This document shows, piece by piece, positions 18,493 to 28,410 of a stretch of DNA of 64,000 nt. The stretch lies in contig JASGIS010000001.1 in the NCBI GenBank assembly GCA_047601745.1, positions 1,302,001 to 1,366,000 of the forward strand. Direction: 5' to 3'. The translations under genes were made by a program, and so were the position numbers. Position 1 is the stretch's first letter. Every line of letters starts with the position of its first letter. The notes beneath the pieces were generated by a model. That model saw nothing but the letters and a program-made list of their open reading frames with translations, had not been told where the DNA came from and ran no database searches. The DNA comes from JAKPAM01 sp047601745 (GTDB lineage Bacteria > Pseudomonadota > Gammaproteobacteria > Burkholderiales > Burkholderiaceae_E).

Positions 18493-19656
18493 TCAGTGTC
18501 CGCGGGGCACCGTGAATCGCATCGGGCCGCCGTCGCACAGGCCGTCGGACAGCACCGCGATCCGGTAGTGCTGCGGCGACTCGTCGAGCACCGCCATCGC
18601 CTCGGGCTTGATCCGGCGGCTGCAGCCGTCGGCCGGCACCGCCGGCAGCGCCAGCGTCGCCAACTCGGTCACCAGCGGTTCGCCCCGGAGCGCCCACAGC
18701 ACGATCCGCCACGGCTGATCGGCATTGCCCGGATCGTCGTCCGGACCGATCAGCATCAGCACGCCGTCGGCGACGGTGGCCAGGTCGCGGACGCCCAGCC
18801 CGCGGCCCAGCGGCGCCGTGTGCACGTGCATCGACACTTCCTCGCCGGTGAACAGCGCCTCGGCATCGAATGCCAGCCAGCGCACGCGGCCCTGCGCCGT
18901 GCCCTGGCGCAGCCCGAGGACCAGACGGCCGTCGAACCATGCCAGGCCCTCGACGTTCAGCCCGCCGCGGCCCGGACAACGCGCGGCCCCGAGGTCGGCC
19001 ACGCGCCGCATCGCGCGCCACGCCGCCCGCGACGATTCGATCGGCGCGCCGGCCAGCGCCCGTGCCGACAGGCCTTCCCGTCCGTCATAAGGAATCCGCC
19101 ATACCTGTCGGCTGGCCGGGTTGTTCTTGCAGTCGCCGCGGGTGCGCGCGTGCGAGCCGGTCACGTACAGGTAGCCGCGCCCGTCGCTGGCGACGCCCTC
19201 GGCGTCGATCTCGGTGCCTTTTTCGCCCAGCCTGATCGGCGTCGACGACAGCCGGTAGTCGTCGCCGTCCAGCGTGACCGTGCGCACCTCGTTGCCTTCG
19301 TCGAAGGCCACCAGGCAGTGCGCGGTGGTGCCGGTGCGCACCGGGCAGGCGATGCCGCTGAGCGAGCGGCGAACCTTGTCGGCCTTGCCGCCGAAGCCGA
19401 AGCTGCCCTGCGCGGCCAGCGGCCCGGACTCGGGCTTCAGGACCACGGCCGCCCGGGGCTGCGCGGCAGCCGATGTCGGGGCCGCCGAAGCGGCCGCGGC
19501 CGATGCCGGAACGGCTGGAGCTGCCGGAGCGGGAACGACGGATTGCGCGAGCGCGCTGCCGGCGAGCATCGTACCGGCAAGCCAGGCGCCCATCCGCGAC
19601 AGCGCCCGCGTCGTCCGCGCGGGCGATGCGCGGAACGAGGTGGAACGTTCGACCAT
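18493..19656 (-). CDS. Exported DUF3616 protein
   Basis: A 387-residue protein with a signal peptide (cleavage near ALAQS, residue 38) and an Ala/Pro-rich linker, then a beta-propeller-like DUF3616 domain. Family features are IDAEGVASDGRGYLYVTGSH, GLNVEGLAWFDGRLVLGLR and RRIKPEAMAVLDE. It should be periplasmic or secreted. Such domains are often found in proteins that bind or hydrolyse extracellular substrates, but the role is unknown. It is transcribed in the same direction as the LysR gene below it. Confidence 0.78.
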   Translation of the reverse strand: MVERSTSFRASPARTTRALSRMGAWLAGTMLAGSALAQSVVPAPAAPAVPASAAAASAAPTSAAAQPRAAVVLKPESGPLAAQGSFGFGGKADKVRRSLSGIACPVRTGTTAHCLVAFDEGNEVRTVTLDGDDYRLSSTPIRLGEKGTEIDAEGVASDGRGYLYVTGSHARTRGDCKNNPASRQVWRIPYDGREGLSARALAGAPIESSRAAWRAMRRVADLGAARCPGRGGLNVEGLAWFDGRLVLGLRQGTAQGRVRWLAFDAEALFTGEEVSMHVHTAPLGRGLGVRDLATVADGVLMLIGPDDDPGNADQPWRIVLWALRGEPLVTELATLALPAVPADGCSRRIKPEAMAVLDESPQHYRIAVLSDGLCDGGPMRFTVPRGH

Positions 19657-19702
19657 CGAGCCTCCTTGGCGTGACGGGTGCCGGCGTTCAGGATGCCGGC
19701 GT

Positions 19703-20716
19703 TCAATAACCGTCGAGCACGACCTTGCCGATCATCCGGTTCGACTCGACCAGCGCGTGCGCCTCGCGCAGCGTCGCGGCATCGAGCCGGCCCAGCGTAC
19801 GCGCGTGCGTGCTGCGGATCAGCCCGCCGTCGACGAGGCCGGCGACTTCGGTCAGCAGCCGCCCCTGCTGCGCGATGTCGGGCAGCTCGAAGCCCGAACG
19901 CGTGAACATGCCCTCCCAGTGCAGCGAGGCGCTGCGCGCCTTGAGCAGGCGCACGTCGATCGGACCGGTCTCGTCGATCACGCACAGCCGGCCGAACGGC
20001 GCGACGACCTTGGCCAGCTCGGCGAAGTGCTGGTCGGTATGCGAGACGCTGAAGATCGCCTCGACCCAGCGGATGCCGAGGTCCTTCAACTGCGGCGACA
20101 GCGGCCGCGAGTGGTCGAGGACCACGTCGGCGCCCAGCCGCTCGGCCTGCGCGCGCGACTCGGGACGCGACGCGGTGGCGATCACGCGCGCGCCGGTCAG
20201 GCGTTTGGCCAACTGGATCGCCATCGAGCCGACGCCGCCGGCGCCGGCGGTGATCAGCACCGTGCCGGGGTCCGCCGGCCGCCCGATCCGCAACTGCAAC
20301 CGATCGAACAACGACTCCCACGCGGTGATCGTCGTCAGCGGCATCGCCGCGGCCTGCGCGAAATCCAGCGATCGCGGCTTGCGCCCGACCAGCCGCTCAT
20401 CGACGCAATGCCACTCGGCGTTGCCGCCCTGGCGCGTGCGCGCGCCGGCATACCAGACCTCGTCGCCGGGCGCGAAGCCGGTGACCTCGGCGCCCACGGC
20501 CTCGACGACGCCGGCCACGTCGAAACCGAGCACGCGCGGCTGGCCATCGGCGGGCGCCGCGTGGCGGCGCAGCTTGGTGTCGACCGGATTGACCGACACC
20601 GCCCGCACGCGGACCCGCAGGTCGCGCGGACCCGGCTCGGGCGTCGGCAGCGTCACGTCGACCAGGCATGCCGGATCTTCGACGGGCAGGCAATGCAGAT
20701 AAGCGACGGCTTTCAT
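19703..20716 (-). CDS. Zinc-type alcohol dehydrogenase-like / quinone oxidoreductase family protein
   Basis: A 337-residue medium-chain dehydrogenase/reductase. The N-terminal GroES-like domain has SVNPVDTKLR and LGFDVAGVVEAVG; the Rossmann domain has ITAGAGGVGSMAIQLAK for NADPH. The catalytic zinc ligands of true alcohol dehydrogenases are absent, so it is probably an NADPH-dependent quinone or enone reductase of the ZADH1/YhdH-like branch. It is followed on the same strand by the DUF3616 gene and preceded by a HAD hydrolase gene 38 bp upstream. Confidence 0.82.
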   Translation of the reverse strand: MKAVAYLHCLPVEDPACLVDVTLPTPEPGPRDLRVRVRAVSVNPVDTKLRRHAAPADGQPRVLGFDVAGVVEAVGAEVTGFAPGDEVWYAGARTRQGGNAEWHCVDERLVGRKPRSLDFAQAAAMPLTTITAWESLFDRLQLRIGRPADPGTVLITAGAGGVGSMAIQLAKRLTGARVIATASRPESRAQAERLGADVVLDHSRPLSPQLKDLGIRWVEAIFSVSHTDQHFAELAKVVAPFGRLCVIDETGPIDVRLLKARSASLHWEGMFTRSGFELPDIAQQGRLLTEVAGLVDGGLIRSTHARTLGRLDAATLREAHALVESNRMIGKVVLDGY

Positions 20717-20754
20717 CGGTGGGCTCCTCGGTGGCGGATCGCTGGCCCGGCCCG

Positions 20755-21387
20755 TCAGCGCAGCGCGAAGCCGACCAGCGATTCGAGTTCGTCGAGCGCC
20801 GGTCCGGGCGCACCGACCTTGATCGTCGCCATCCCCATCTGCCGGGCCGGCTTCAGGTTGATGCCCAGGTCGTCCAGATAGACGCAGCGATCGGGCTCGA
20901 CGCCCAAGGCATCGGTCATCATCCGGTAGATGCGGGGATCGGGCTTGCGCAGGCCGATGCGGGCGCTCTCGATCACGTGATGGAACAGCGCCATGATGTC
21001 GCGCTTGTACAGCGAGCCGGGCGTCGCCGCGTCGTTCGACGTGAAGTTGTTGGTGATGCAGCCGGTCTTCATCCGCTCGCCGATGCGCCGCAGCGCCTCG
21101 ACCATCTCCGGGCGGATCGTCCCGGACAGCAGCGGCAGCACGTCGGCGCCGCGCACCTCGTGCCCCAGCGCCAGGCTCTCGCGCGCGAACGCCTCGTCGA
21201 ACCGCGCGTGGTCGTACTCGCTGCGCTCGAGCCGCGCCCAGGCATTATCGTGCGGATTGGTCGCGTTGACGGTGCGAAGGAAATCCGTCGGCAGGCCGCG
21301 CGAGCGCTCGAACGCGGCGAACGCCTCGAACGGGCTCGACGAGATCACGCCGCCGAAATCCCAGATGACTGCTTCGATGCTCGACAT
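20755..21387 (-). CDS. HAD-superfamily hydrolase
   Basis: A 210-residue HAD hydrolase. Motif I is IWDFGGVISS, where the second Asp of the usual DxD is replaced by Gly (the ACAD10/epoxide-hydrolase-like branch). Motif II is ITNNFTS, the Lys is in RKPDPRIYRMM, and motif IV is VYLDDLGINLKPARQMGM. This subgroup includes phosphatases and dehalogenase-like proteins. It lies just upstream of the oxidoreductase gene and may be co-transcribed. The substrate is not deducible. Confidence 0.82.
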   Translation of the reverse strand: MSSIEAVIWDFGGVISSSPFEAFAAFERSRGLPTDFLRTVNATNPHDNAWARLERSEYDHARFDEAFARESLALGHEVRGADVLPLLSGTIRPEMVEALRRIGERMKTGCITNNFTSNDAATPGSLYKRDIMALFHHVIESARIGLRKPDPRIYRMMTDALGVEPDRCVYLDDLGINLKPARQMGMATIKVGAPGPALDELESLVGFALR

Positions 21388-21579
21388 CGTCTCGTTTCTC
21401 CTGCATTCGCGTAGGGGTCCGCGCGCCAGCGACGAACCGGACGCGTGCCGCGCACCGCGGACCCGCGACTTTAACCCGGATACGCGGACCCCCGGAGCCG
21501 ATCAGGCACAATCGGCGCGGCGGCCGGACGACGCCGGAGCCGGACGGACCGCCGACAACCCCACCGAGGAGACACATCG

Positions 21580-22413
21580 ATGCGCCCCCGCATTTGGACC
21601 GTTTGTATCGCCGCCGCGCTGACCGGCGCGTGCGCCACGCCGCCGACCACGTTGAGCGAAGTCGGCGAACTGCGCCCCGGCAGCGGCCTGGCCAAAGGCT
21701 ACCTGTCCCGCGCCGAACTGCCCGACAGCCTCGCGCTGGTCCCGCCGCCGCCGGCGCCGGGTTCGGCCGCGCAGGCCGCCGACGACGAAGCATGGCGAAC
21801 GCTGACCGCGTTGCGCGACGGCCCGCGCGGCAAGCTCGCCACCGAGGATGCGGCGCTGAAGTTCCCGCCCGCGCCGAAGGCCTTCGTCTGCGCGCTCGGC
21901 GTGAACATCAACGAACGCGATACGCCGCACCTGACGATGCTGCTGCGCCGCACGCTGGTCGACGCCGGCCTGGCCACGTACAAGGCCAAGGATCATTACC
22001 AGCGGCAGCGGCCTTTCGTCGTCCACAAGACATCGACCTGCACGCCGGACGAGGAGGCCATGCTCGCCAAGGACGGCTCCTACCCGTCGGGCCACTCGTC
22101 GATCGGCTGGGCCTGGGCGCTGGTGCTGACGCAACTGGCGCCCGAGCGGGCCGACGCGCTGCTGCAGCGCGGCCGCGCGTTCGCGCAGAGCCGCGGCGTC
22201 TGCGGCGCGCACTGGAAGAGCGACATCGAGAACGGGCGCCTGATCGGCTCGGCCACCGTCGCGCGGCTGCAAAACAATCCGGTGTTCGACGCGCAGATGA
22301 GCGCCGCGCGGCGCGAGATCGCGGCCGCCCGGGCAGCCGGCAACTCGCCGTCGAGCGCCGACTGCGCGGCCGAAGCCGCGGCGCTGGCGACGTCGGCGAA
22401 CATGGCGCCCTGA
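21580..22413 (+). CDS. Class A-type non-specific acid phosphatase (PAP2 family), exported
   Basis: A 277-residue protein with a short signal peptide ending in a lipobox-like LTGAC. It carries the full PAP2/class A phosphatase signature: KAKDHYQRQRP (KxxxxxxRP), SYPSGHSS (PSGH) and SRGVCGAHWKSDIENGR (SRxxxxxHxxxD). It resembles PhoC/PhoN enzymes that release phosphate from organic esters in the periplasm. The C-terminal tail is Ala-rich. A ribosome-binding site GAGGAGA lies before the ATG. No phosphate-regulated promoter is evident. Confidence 0.88.
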   Translation: MRPRIWTVCIAAALTGACATPPTTLSEVGELRPGSGLAKGYLSRAELPDSLALVPPPPAPGSAAQAADDEAWRTLTALRDGPRGKLATEDAALKFPPAPKAFVCALGVNINERDTPHLTMLLRRTLVDAGLATYKAKDHYQRQRPFVVHKTSTCTPDEEAMLAKDGSYPSGHSSIGWAWALVLTQLAPERADALLQRGRAFAQSRGVCGAHWKSDIENGRLIGSATVARLQNNPVFDAQMSAARREIAAARAAGNSPSSADCAAEAAALATSANMAP

Positions 22414-22473
22414 GGACGCCGGCACGCCGCGTCGCGTGCCACGCCTGCGCGCGACGTCATCGCGGAGCGGCCG

Positions 22474-23442
22474 TCACTCCTTCTCGATTCCCGACTTCGT
22501 GATGATCCGTCCCCATTTCTCGGCCTCGTCGGCCTGGAAACGGGCCAGCGTCTGCGGCGAGCCGCTCAGCGCCTCGAAACCGACGTCGGCGTAGAACCTG
22601 GCCATCGTCGCGCTGCGGTTCGCCGCGGTCACGATCTCGTTGAGCCGCGCGACCATCGGCGCCGGCGTGCCGCCCGGCGCATACGCGGCGAACCAGAAGA
22701 TCATTTCGTAGCCGGTCACGCCCGCCTCGCTGATCGTCGGGATCTCGGGCGCGAGCGCGACGCGCTTGAGCGACGAGACGCCCAGCGCGCGCACCTTGCC
22801 GTTGCGCACCTGCGGCAAGCCCGTCGCCATGTCGGTGATCATCATGTCGATCTGTCCGCCGATCAGATCGGTGACCGCCGGCGGATTGCTGCGATAAGGA
22901 ATGTTGACGATGAAGGTGCCGGTCATCTGCTTGAACAGTTCGCCGGCGATGCGGCTCGACGAACTGCCCGAGCCGAAGCTCAGCTTGCCCGGCTGCGCGC
23001 GGGCCAGTTCGACCAGCTCATGCACGTTCCTCACCGGCGACTGGTTGCCGACGATCAGGATCTGCGCGCCGCGCGCGAGCAGCGCGACCGGCTCGAAATC
23101 CCGGACCGGGTCATAAGGCAGCTTCTTGAACAGATGCTGGTTGGCCGCGTGCGTGGTGTTGGTGCCGATCAGCAGCGTGTGGCCGTCCTTCGGCGCGTGC
23201 GCGACGGCCTGCGCGCCGATGAACGCGTTGGCGCCCGGCCGGTTCTCGACGACGACCTGGTACGGGGTCGCCTGCGCGATCGCCTGACCGAGCGCGCGGG
23301 CCAACTGGTCGGTGGCGCTGCCCGCGGTGAACGGCACGACGAAAGTGATCGGCTTGTCCGGCGCCCACGGCGCGGCGAACGACGAGCGGGTGGCCAGACC
23401 CAGGCCGGCGGCGGTCGACAACAGGCGTCTGGTTCGATTCAT
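22474..23442 (-). CDS. Bug/TctC-family solute receptor
   Basis: A 322-residue periplasmic binding protein starting at the ATG at 23442 (MNRTRRLL), with twin arginines and a signal peptide ending near SSFAAP. Family motifs are PITFVVPFTAGSATDQLAR, ENRPGANAFIGAQ, NIPYRSNPPAVTD and APEIPTISEAG. It binds a carboxylate ligand of unknown identity. It is divergent from the VOC gene with a 255-bp gap and has no transporter partner nearby. Confidence 0.88.
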   Translation of the reverse strand: MNRTRRLLSTAAGLGLATRSSFAAPWAPDKPITFVVPFTAGSATDQLARALGQAIAQATPYQVVVENRPGANAFIGAQAVAHAPKDGHTLLIGTNTTHAANQHLFKKLPYDPVRDFEPVALLARGAQILIVGNQSPVRNVHELVELARAQPGKLSFGSGSSSSRIAGELFKQMTGTFIVNIPYRSNPPAVTDLIGGQIDMMITDMATGLPQVRNGKVRALGVSSLKRVALAPEIPTISEAGVTGYEMIFWFAAYAPGGTPAPMVARLNEIVTAANRSATMARFYADVGFEALSGSPQTLARFQADEAEKWGRIITKSGIEKE

Positions 23443-23697
23443 CGACAGTGTCCGGAAAACCCGGCGAAACCCGGGTGAGATCGCGAAGATTGCGCACTTT
23501 CGCATCGATTGGCAACCCGCGCGACACCCATCCCGGACGGCGCGTCGGCGGCGACGGCGCGCGGCGACGGCGTCCGCGCCGCGTCGATCGCGCTCGGCAT
23601 CGTTCCATTCGCCGCGCGGGACGGCACCCGGACGCCGCGCGGGCGGCTAAGATCGGGCGTTTACCGGACCCACCACGCCACAGGAGAGGAAGACAAA

Positions 23698-24078
23698 ATG
23701 TTCAGTCACGTCATGGTCGGCACCAACGACCTCGAAAAATCGAAGCGCTTCTACGACGCACTGCTCGGCACGCTGGGCGTCGGCCCCGGCGTGGCCGACA
23801 AGAATCGCTACTTCTACATGTCGCGCACCGGCATGTTCGGGATCACGACCCCGATCAACGGGCAGCCGGCCACGATCGGCAACGGCAGCACGATCGGCTT
23901 CCTGATGGAATCGACCGAGCAGGCCGACAAGTTCCATGCGGCCGGCGTCGCCAATGGCGGCACCACCTGCGAGGATCCGCCGGGCTGGCGCGGCGGTACC
24001 GGCGGCATGTACCTCGCGTATCTGCGCGATCCGGACGGCAACAAGCTCTGCGCGCTGTTCCGGCCCAAGAAGGCCTGA
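23698..24078 (+). CDS. VOC-family (glyoxalase-like) protein
   Basis: A 126-residue vicinal-oxygen-chelate protein: MFSHVMVGTNDLEKSKRFYD at the start and YLRDPDGNKLCALFRP at the end, the standard paired beta-alpha-beta-beta-beta modules. The first His (position 4) and the final Asp/Glu region are compatible with metal binding, but the substrate is unknown. I chose the ATG at 23698 because AGGAGAGG precedes it. The SDR gene follows 127 bp later on the same strand. Confidence 0.85.
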   Translation: MFSHVMVGTNDLEKSKRFYDALLGTLGVGPGVADKNRYFYMSRTGMFGITTPINGQPATIGNGSTIGFLMESTEQADKFHAAGVANGGTTCEDPPGWRGGTGGMYLAYLRDPDGNKLCALFRPKKA

Positions 24079-24205
24079 TCGGCGCCGCTTCCTGGACGGT
24101 GGCCGCGACGCGGATCATCGTCTCGTCGCCGGCGATGACGCCGGCCGCCGACGCGGCCCGCCGTCGACTCGACAGCACGGCCGCCGTCACCACCAGGAGA
24201 CCCCG

Positions 24206-25057
24206 ATGACCCCCCCGACGCCCGACACGTCTTCCACCTCCCGACCCGAGGCCGGTGCGCGCGAAGTCCCGCTGCGCCACCCCGGACGTTTCGACGGACG
24301 GGTGGCCGTCGTGGCCGGCGGCGCGTCCGGCATCGGCCGCGCGATCGTCGCCCGCCTCGTCGACGAAGGCGGCCGCGCCGTCGTCGCCGACGTCAACCCC
24401 GCGTCGCTGGAAGCCGCGGCGGCCGAGTTCGGCGATCGCATCGCCACCGTGCGCGTCGACGTGCGCGACGAACAGCAGGTCGAGGCGATGACGCGCACCG
24501 CGGTCGAACGTTTCGGCGGGCTGGACCTGGGCTTCAACTGCGCGGGCCTGAGCGTGCGCGGCGAACTGGCCGAGCTGGCCCGCGACGACTGGAACACCGT
24601 CATCGACATCTGCCTGACCGGCGTGTTCCTGTGCGTCAAACACGAAGCGCGGCGCATGCGCGAACGCGGCGGCGGCGCGATCGTCAACATCGCGTCGCTG
24701 AACAGCCACGTGCCGATGTTCGGCGGCGGCGCTTATGCGTGCGCCAAGGCCGGCGTCGAGATGCTGTCGCGCAACGCGGCGCTGGAACTGGCGCCGCACC
24801 GGATCCGCGTCAACACCGTGTCGCCCGGCCTGACCGACACGCCGCTGACCGCCGGCATCCACCAATCGCCCGAACTCGAACAGGCGTTCATGCAGCGGAT
24901 CCCGATGACGCGCTGGGGCACGCCCGACGAGATGGCGGCCGCGGCGCTGTTCCTGGCCAGCGCCGACGCCGGCTACATCTCGGGCTCGAACCTGTTCGTC
25001 GACGGCGCGTGGGAAACCAGCGGTTATCCGGACCTGCGGCCGTTCATGCCGCGCTGA
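24206..25057 (+). CDS. Short-chain dehydrogenase/reductase
   Basis: A 283-residue classical SDR. The nucleotide-binding motif is GGASGIGRAI, with an Asp in VVADVNP indicating NAD preference; NCAGLSV is the NNAG equivalent, the catalytic residues are Ser in NIASLNSH and Tyr/Lys in YACAKAG, and PGLTDTPL follows. A ~30-residue Pro/Thr-rich extension precedes the domain. It is preceded by AGGAGA. The substrate is unknown. Confidence 0.88.
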   Translation: MTPPTPDTSSTSRPEAGAREVPLRHPGRFDGRVAVVAGGASGIGRAIVARLVDEGGRAVVADVNPASLEAAAAEFGDRIATVRVDVRDEQQVEAMTRTAVERFGGLDLGFNCAGLSVRGELAELARDDWNTVIDICLTGVFLCVKHEARRMRERGGGAIVNIASLNSHVPMFGGGAYACAKAGVEMLSRNAALELAPHRIRVNTVSPGLTDTPLTAGIHQSPELEQAFMQRIPMTRWGTPDEMAAAALFLASADAGYISGSNLFVDGAWETSGYPDLRPFMPR

Positions 25058-25073
25058 TGGGCCGCGCCGTCGA

Positions 25074-27431
25074 TCACGACGCGACCGGGTCCTGCTCGCG
25101 CTGCCCATCGGCCGCGGGGTCGTCGGCGACGATCGGCAGACGATGACCCAGCAGGCCCGCGAGTTCGCTCTCGGGCCGCGCCTTGCTGAACAGGAAGCCC
25201 TGCAGCTCGTGGCAGCCGACCGATCGAAGGCGCCGGGCCTGCACGGCGGTTTCGACGCCTTCGGCCGTTATCGTCATGCCCAAGCCCTTGGCGATGCTCT
25301 GGATCGCCTGGACGATGACCTGGCTGTCGTGGCGCGACTCGATGTCCATCACGAACGAGCGATCGATCTTGACCTTGTCGAACGGAAAGTCGCGCAGATA
25401 GCTGAGCGACGAGTAGCCGGTGCCGAAGTCGTCGAGCGACAGCTTCACGCCGATGCCGCGGATCCGGCGCAGCACCCCCATCGCGACGGCGGCGTCGTCG
25501 ATCAGCACGGCTTCGGTCACCTCGATCTCCAGGCGGCTCGGTGCCAGCGCGTGGCGGCGCACGACGTCCTCGATGTACGCCGGCAGATTGCGGTCCTTGA
25601 ACTGGCGCGGCGAGACGTTGACCGACACGCGGATGTCGCTCGGCCAGCCGGCCGCCGCTTCGCAGGCCTTGTCGATGACCCAGCGGCCGATATCGACGAT
25701 CAGGCCGCTTTCTTCGGCCAGCGGAATGAACTCGGCCGGAGACACGGCGCCGCGCACCGGATCGTTCCAGCGCAGCAGCGCCTCGCAGCCGGTCACCCTG
25801 CCGCTGGCCGATTCGACATAAGGCTGGTAATGCAGCACTAGCCGGCCGGCCTGCACCGCGTCGCGCAGGTCCTGCAGCAGCAGATTGCGCCGCTGGATCT
25901 GCCGGTCCATCTCGGGCTCGAAGAAACGGAACTGGCCGCGGCCCTCGCGCTTGGCCCGGTACAACGCCGCGTCGGCGTTCTTCAGCAGTTCCTCGACGGT
26001 GTCGCCGTCGGCCGGCGCGACGGCCACGCCGATGCTCGCGCCGACGACCACGTCGTGATTGCCGATCCGCTTCGGCGAGCAGACCGCTTCGATCGACTGC
26101 TGGCACAGGCGCTCGATCTGCGGCGTCTGCAGGCCATAAGCGGCGATCGCGAACTCGTCGCCGCCGAGCCGCGCGACGATGCCGATCGAATCGACGACCT
26201 GCCGCAACTGCCTGGCGATCGATGCCAGCAACGCATCGCCGACCGGGTGTCCGAAACGGTCGTTGACCGGCTTGAAGCCGTCCAGGTCGATGCTGATCAG
26301 CGCGACGCGCTCGTTCGGCTGCTGCGCGAGGCCGGCCTGCACGCGATTGCTGAAATGCGTGCGATTGGCCAGGCCGGTCAGCGGATCGTGATGCGCGAGG
26401 TAATCGACGTGCGCCTGCGCCTGCTTGGCCTCGGTGACGTCGCCCATCACGCCCCGGTAACCGACGACGTGGCCGTCGTCGCCGAGCACGGGCCGGCCGG
26501 ACAGCAGCCACCAGCAAGACCGTTCCGCCCGCTTGCCCGGAATGACGATGTCGCGGAACGGACGCCCGGACGCGAAGGCCTGCGCGAGCTGGTCGATCGC
26601 CTCGGCGTTGCCCGAGGTATCGTCGTCGCGCAGCAGATCGACCAGGCATCGGCCCGCCAGGTCGCCGTCGCCGTCGCCGAAGACCTCGACGAAACGCGCC
26701 GACGGCTTCGTGATCCGGCCGGCGACGTCGACCTGCCACAACCAGTCGGCCGACTGGTCTTCGTGATCCTTCAGCAGCAGGCCGATCACGTCGGCCTGCT
26801 GCCGCAGGCGTCGGCTCTGGTCCTGCAGATCGATCTTCTGGCGCAGGCCCGCATCGAAGCTCTTCGCGAAGCGCTTGACGTTGTCGATCGCGACGCCGGT
26901 CGTGACGATGACCAGCAGCGCGAGCTGGACCTGGCCGGTGCCGACGTCATCGATGACCGCCAGGCTTGCGAGCCAGACGGGGATCGTCGCGACGGCGAAG
27001 CTGACCGCCGACGACATCACCGTCGCCTGGACCACCGCGCCGCCCCAGGTCGTGCTGATGACGAGCGCGATCATGATCGCACTGGTGAAGCCGTCGCTGT
27101 TCAGCACGATCCAGATCGGACACGCCAGGCAGGCCAGCGACACGATCGCCGTGGCCGCCATCAGGAACCGTTCGTGGCCGATGCCCATCGGTCGCGGCGC
27201 GGCCATCGCGGTGCGCAGCGCGATCACCGAGCGAACGGCGCAGATCACGCAGACGATCGGCGCCCAGACCAGCAGCAGCGACGCCCACTGCGGGTATGCG
27301 TAGACCCCCGCGAATGCCGCGGCGGCCAGATAGCCGACCAGCGACTTCGGGACGTTCGACTCCATCGCGTGGATCTGGTCGCCCCGAATGCGGTCGGCGT
27401 TCGCCTGGGTCGAGCCTTGCCCGTCGTCCAT
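25074..27431 (-). CDS. Membrane PAS-GGDEF-EAL cyclic-di-GMP signalling protein
   Basis: A 785-residue protein. About five or six membrane segments occupy residues 30-185, then a short coiled linker, a PAS domain at about 225-340, a GGDEF domain at 345-505 with an intact GGDEF at 423-427, and an EAL domain from about 515 with EAL at 550-552 and DFGTGYSSLSYL further on. Both catalytic signatures are intact, so it could make or break c-di-GMP; many such tandem proteins act mainly as phosphodiesterases. An alternative ATG at 27365 would remove 22 residues. It is divergent from nothing close and appears monocistronic. Confidence 0.9.
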   Translation of the reverse strand: MDDGQGSTQANADRIRGDQIHAMESNVPKSLVGYLAAAAFAGVYAYPQWASLLLVWAPIVCVICAVRSVIALRTAMAAPRPMGIGHERFLMAATAIVSLACLACPIWIVLNSDGFTSAIMIALVISTTWGGAVVQATVMSSAVSFAVATIPVWLASLAVIDDVGTGQVQLALLVIVTTGVAIDNVKRFAKSFDAGLRQKIDLQDQSRRLRQQADVIGLLLKDHEDQSADWLWQVDVAGRITKPSARFVEVFGDGDGDLAGRCLVDLLRDDDTSGNAEAIDQLAQAFASGRPFRDIVIPGKRAERSCWWLLSGRPVLGDDGHVVGYRGVMGDVTEAKQAQAHVDYLAHHDPLTGLANRTHFSNRVQAGLAQQPNERVALISIDLDGFKPVNDRFGHPVGDALLASIARQLRQVVDSIGIVARLGGDEFAIAAYGLQTPQIERLCQQSIEAVCSPKRIGNHDVVVGASIGVAVAPADGDTVEELLKNADAALYRAKREGRGQFRFFEPEMDRQIQRRNLLLQDLRDAVQAGRLVLHYQPYVESASGRVTGCEALLRWNDPVRGAVSPAEFIPLAEESGLIVDIGRWVIDKACEAAAGWPSDIRVSVNVSPRQFKDRNLPAYIEDVVRRHALAPSRLEIEVTEAVLIDDAAVAMGVLRRIRGIGVKLSLDDFGTGYSSLSYLRDFPFDKVKIDRSFVMDIESRHDSQVIVQAIQSIAKGLGMTITAEGVETAVQARRLRSVGCHELQGFLFSKARPESELAGLLGHRLPIVADDPAADGQREQDPVAS

Positions 27432-27568
27432 CGGAGGCGCCGTCTGCCGAGATAGGAAGTCCTCTTTCTAGCCCGGGCGGCTCGCCGCCGACAAACGCGG
27501 CCGGACGTATGGACACGGACGGCGGACCCGCGTCCCCGGACGACCGGCCGGCGGCCGACGAGCGGCCG

Positions 27569-28399
27569 TCAGCGCAGCGCGTTCGCGTGGTACGCGAGGT
27601 GCTCGCCGACGAAACTGGCGATGAAGTAGTAGCTATGGTCGTAGCCGGCGTGGCGGCGCAGCGTCAGCGGATGGCCGGCCGCGTCGCAGGCCGCCTGCAG
27701 CAGCTCGGGCTTGAGCTGCTCGGCCAGGAACTCGTCGGCCTCGCCCTGGTCGACCAGCAACGGCAGGCGCTCGCGGGCGCCGGCGATCAGCGCGACCGCG
27801 TCGTGCGCGGCCCACGCGGCCGGATCGTCGCCCAGGTAGGCGGCGAAGGCCTTGCGTCCCCACGGCACCTGCGACGGCGCGACGATCGGCGAGAACGCCG
27901 ACACGCTCGCGTAGCGGCCCGGATGGCGCAGCGCCAGCGTCAGCGCGCCGTGCCCGCCCATCGAGTGCCCGGACAGTCCGCGACGGCCGGTCGTCGCCAC
28001 CAGTGCGTCGACCAGCGCGGGCAGTTCGTCGACCACGTAGTCTTCCATCCGGAAATGCCCGGCCCACGGCGCCTGCGTGGCATTCAGGTAGAAGCCCGCG
28101 CCCTGGCCGAGGTCGTAGCCGGCATCGTCGGCGACGCCTTCGCCGCGCGGACTGGTGTCCGGCGCGACCAGGATCAGCCCGTGCTGCGCCGCATGCTGCT
28201 GCGCGCCCGCCTTGGTGATGAAGTTCTGCTCGGTGCAGGTCAGTCCCGACAGCCAGTAGACGACCGGGCACGGCCGGCCGGCCAGCGCCGCGGGCGGCAG
28301 GTACAGGCCGAAGCGCATCGTGCAGCCCAGCGCCGACGATGCGTGCTGCCAGACCTCCTGGCGGCCGCCGAAGCTCGCGTGCGATTCGAGGCGTTGCAT
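27569..28399 (-). CDS. fghA: S-formylglutathione hydrolase
   Basis: A 276-residue esterase-D-type enzyme that hydrolyses S-formylglutathione to formate and glutathione. The oxyanion region is WLSGLTCTEQNF, the nucleophile is Ser in GHSMGGHGAL, the Asp lies in DQGEADEFL and the His in YDHSYYFI. It lies 11 bp after frmA in the same operon, completing glutathione-dependent formaldehyde detoxification. Length and motifs are standard. Confidence 0.95.
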   Translation of the reverse strand: MQRLESHASFGGRQEVWQHASSALGCTMRFGLYLPPAALAGRPCPVVYWLSGLTCTEQNFITKAGAQQHAAQHGLILVAPDTSPRGEGVADDAGYDLGQGAGFYLNATQAPWAGHFRMEDYVVDELPALVDALVATTGRRGLSGHSMGGHGALTLALRHPGRYASVSAFSPIVAPSQVPWGRKAFAAYLGDDPAAWAAHDAVALIAGARERLPLLVDQGEADEFLAEQLKPELLQAACDAAGHPLTLRRHAGYDHSYYFIASFVGEHLAYHANALR

Positions 28400-28410
28400 G
28401 GCGATCCCGC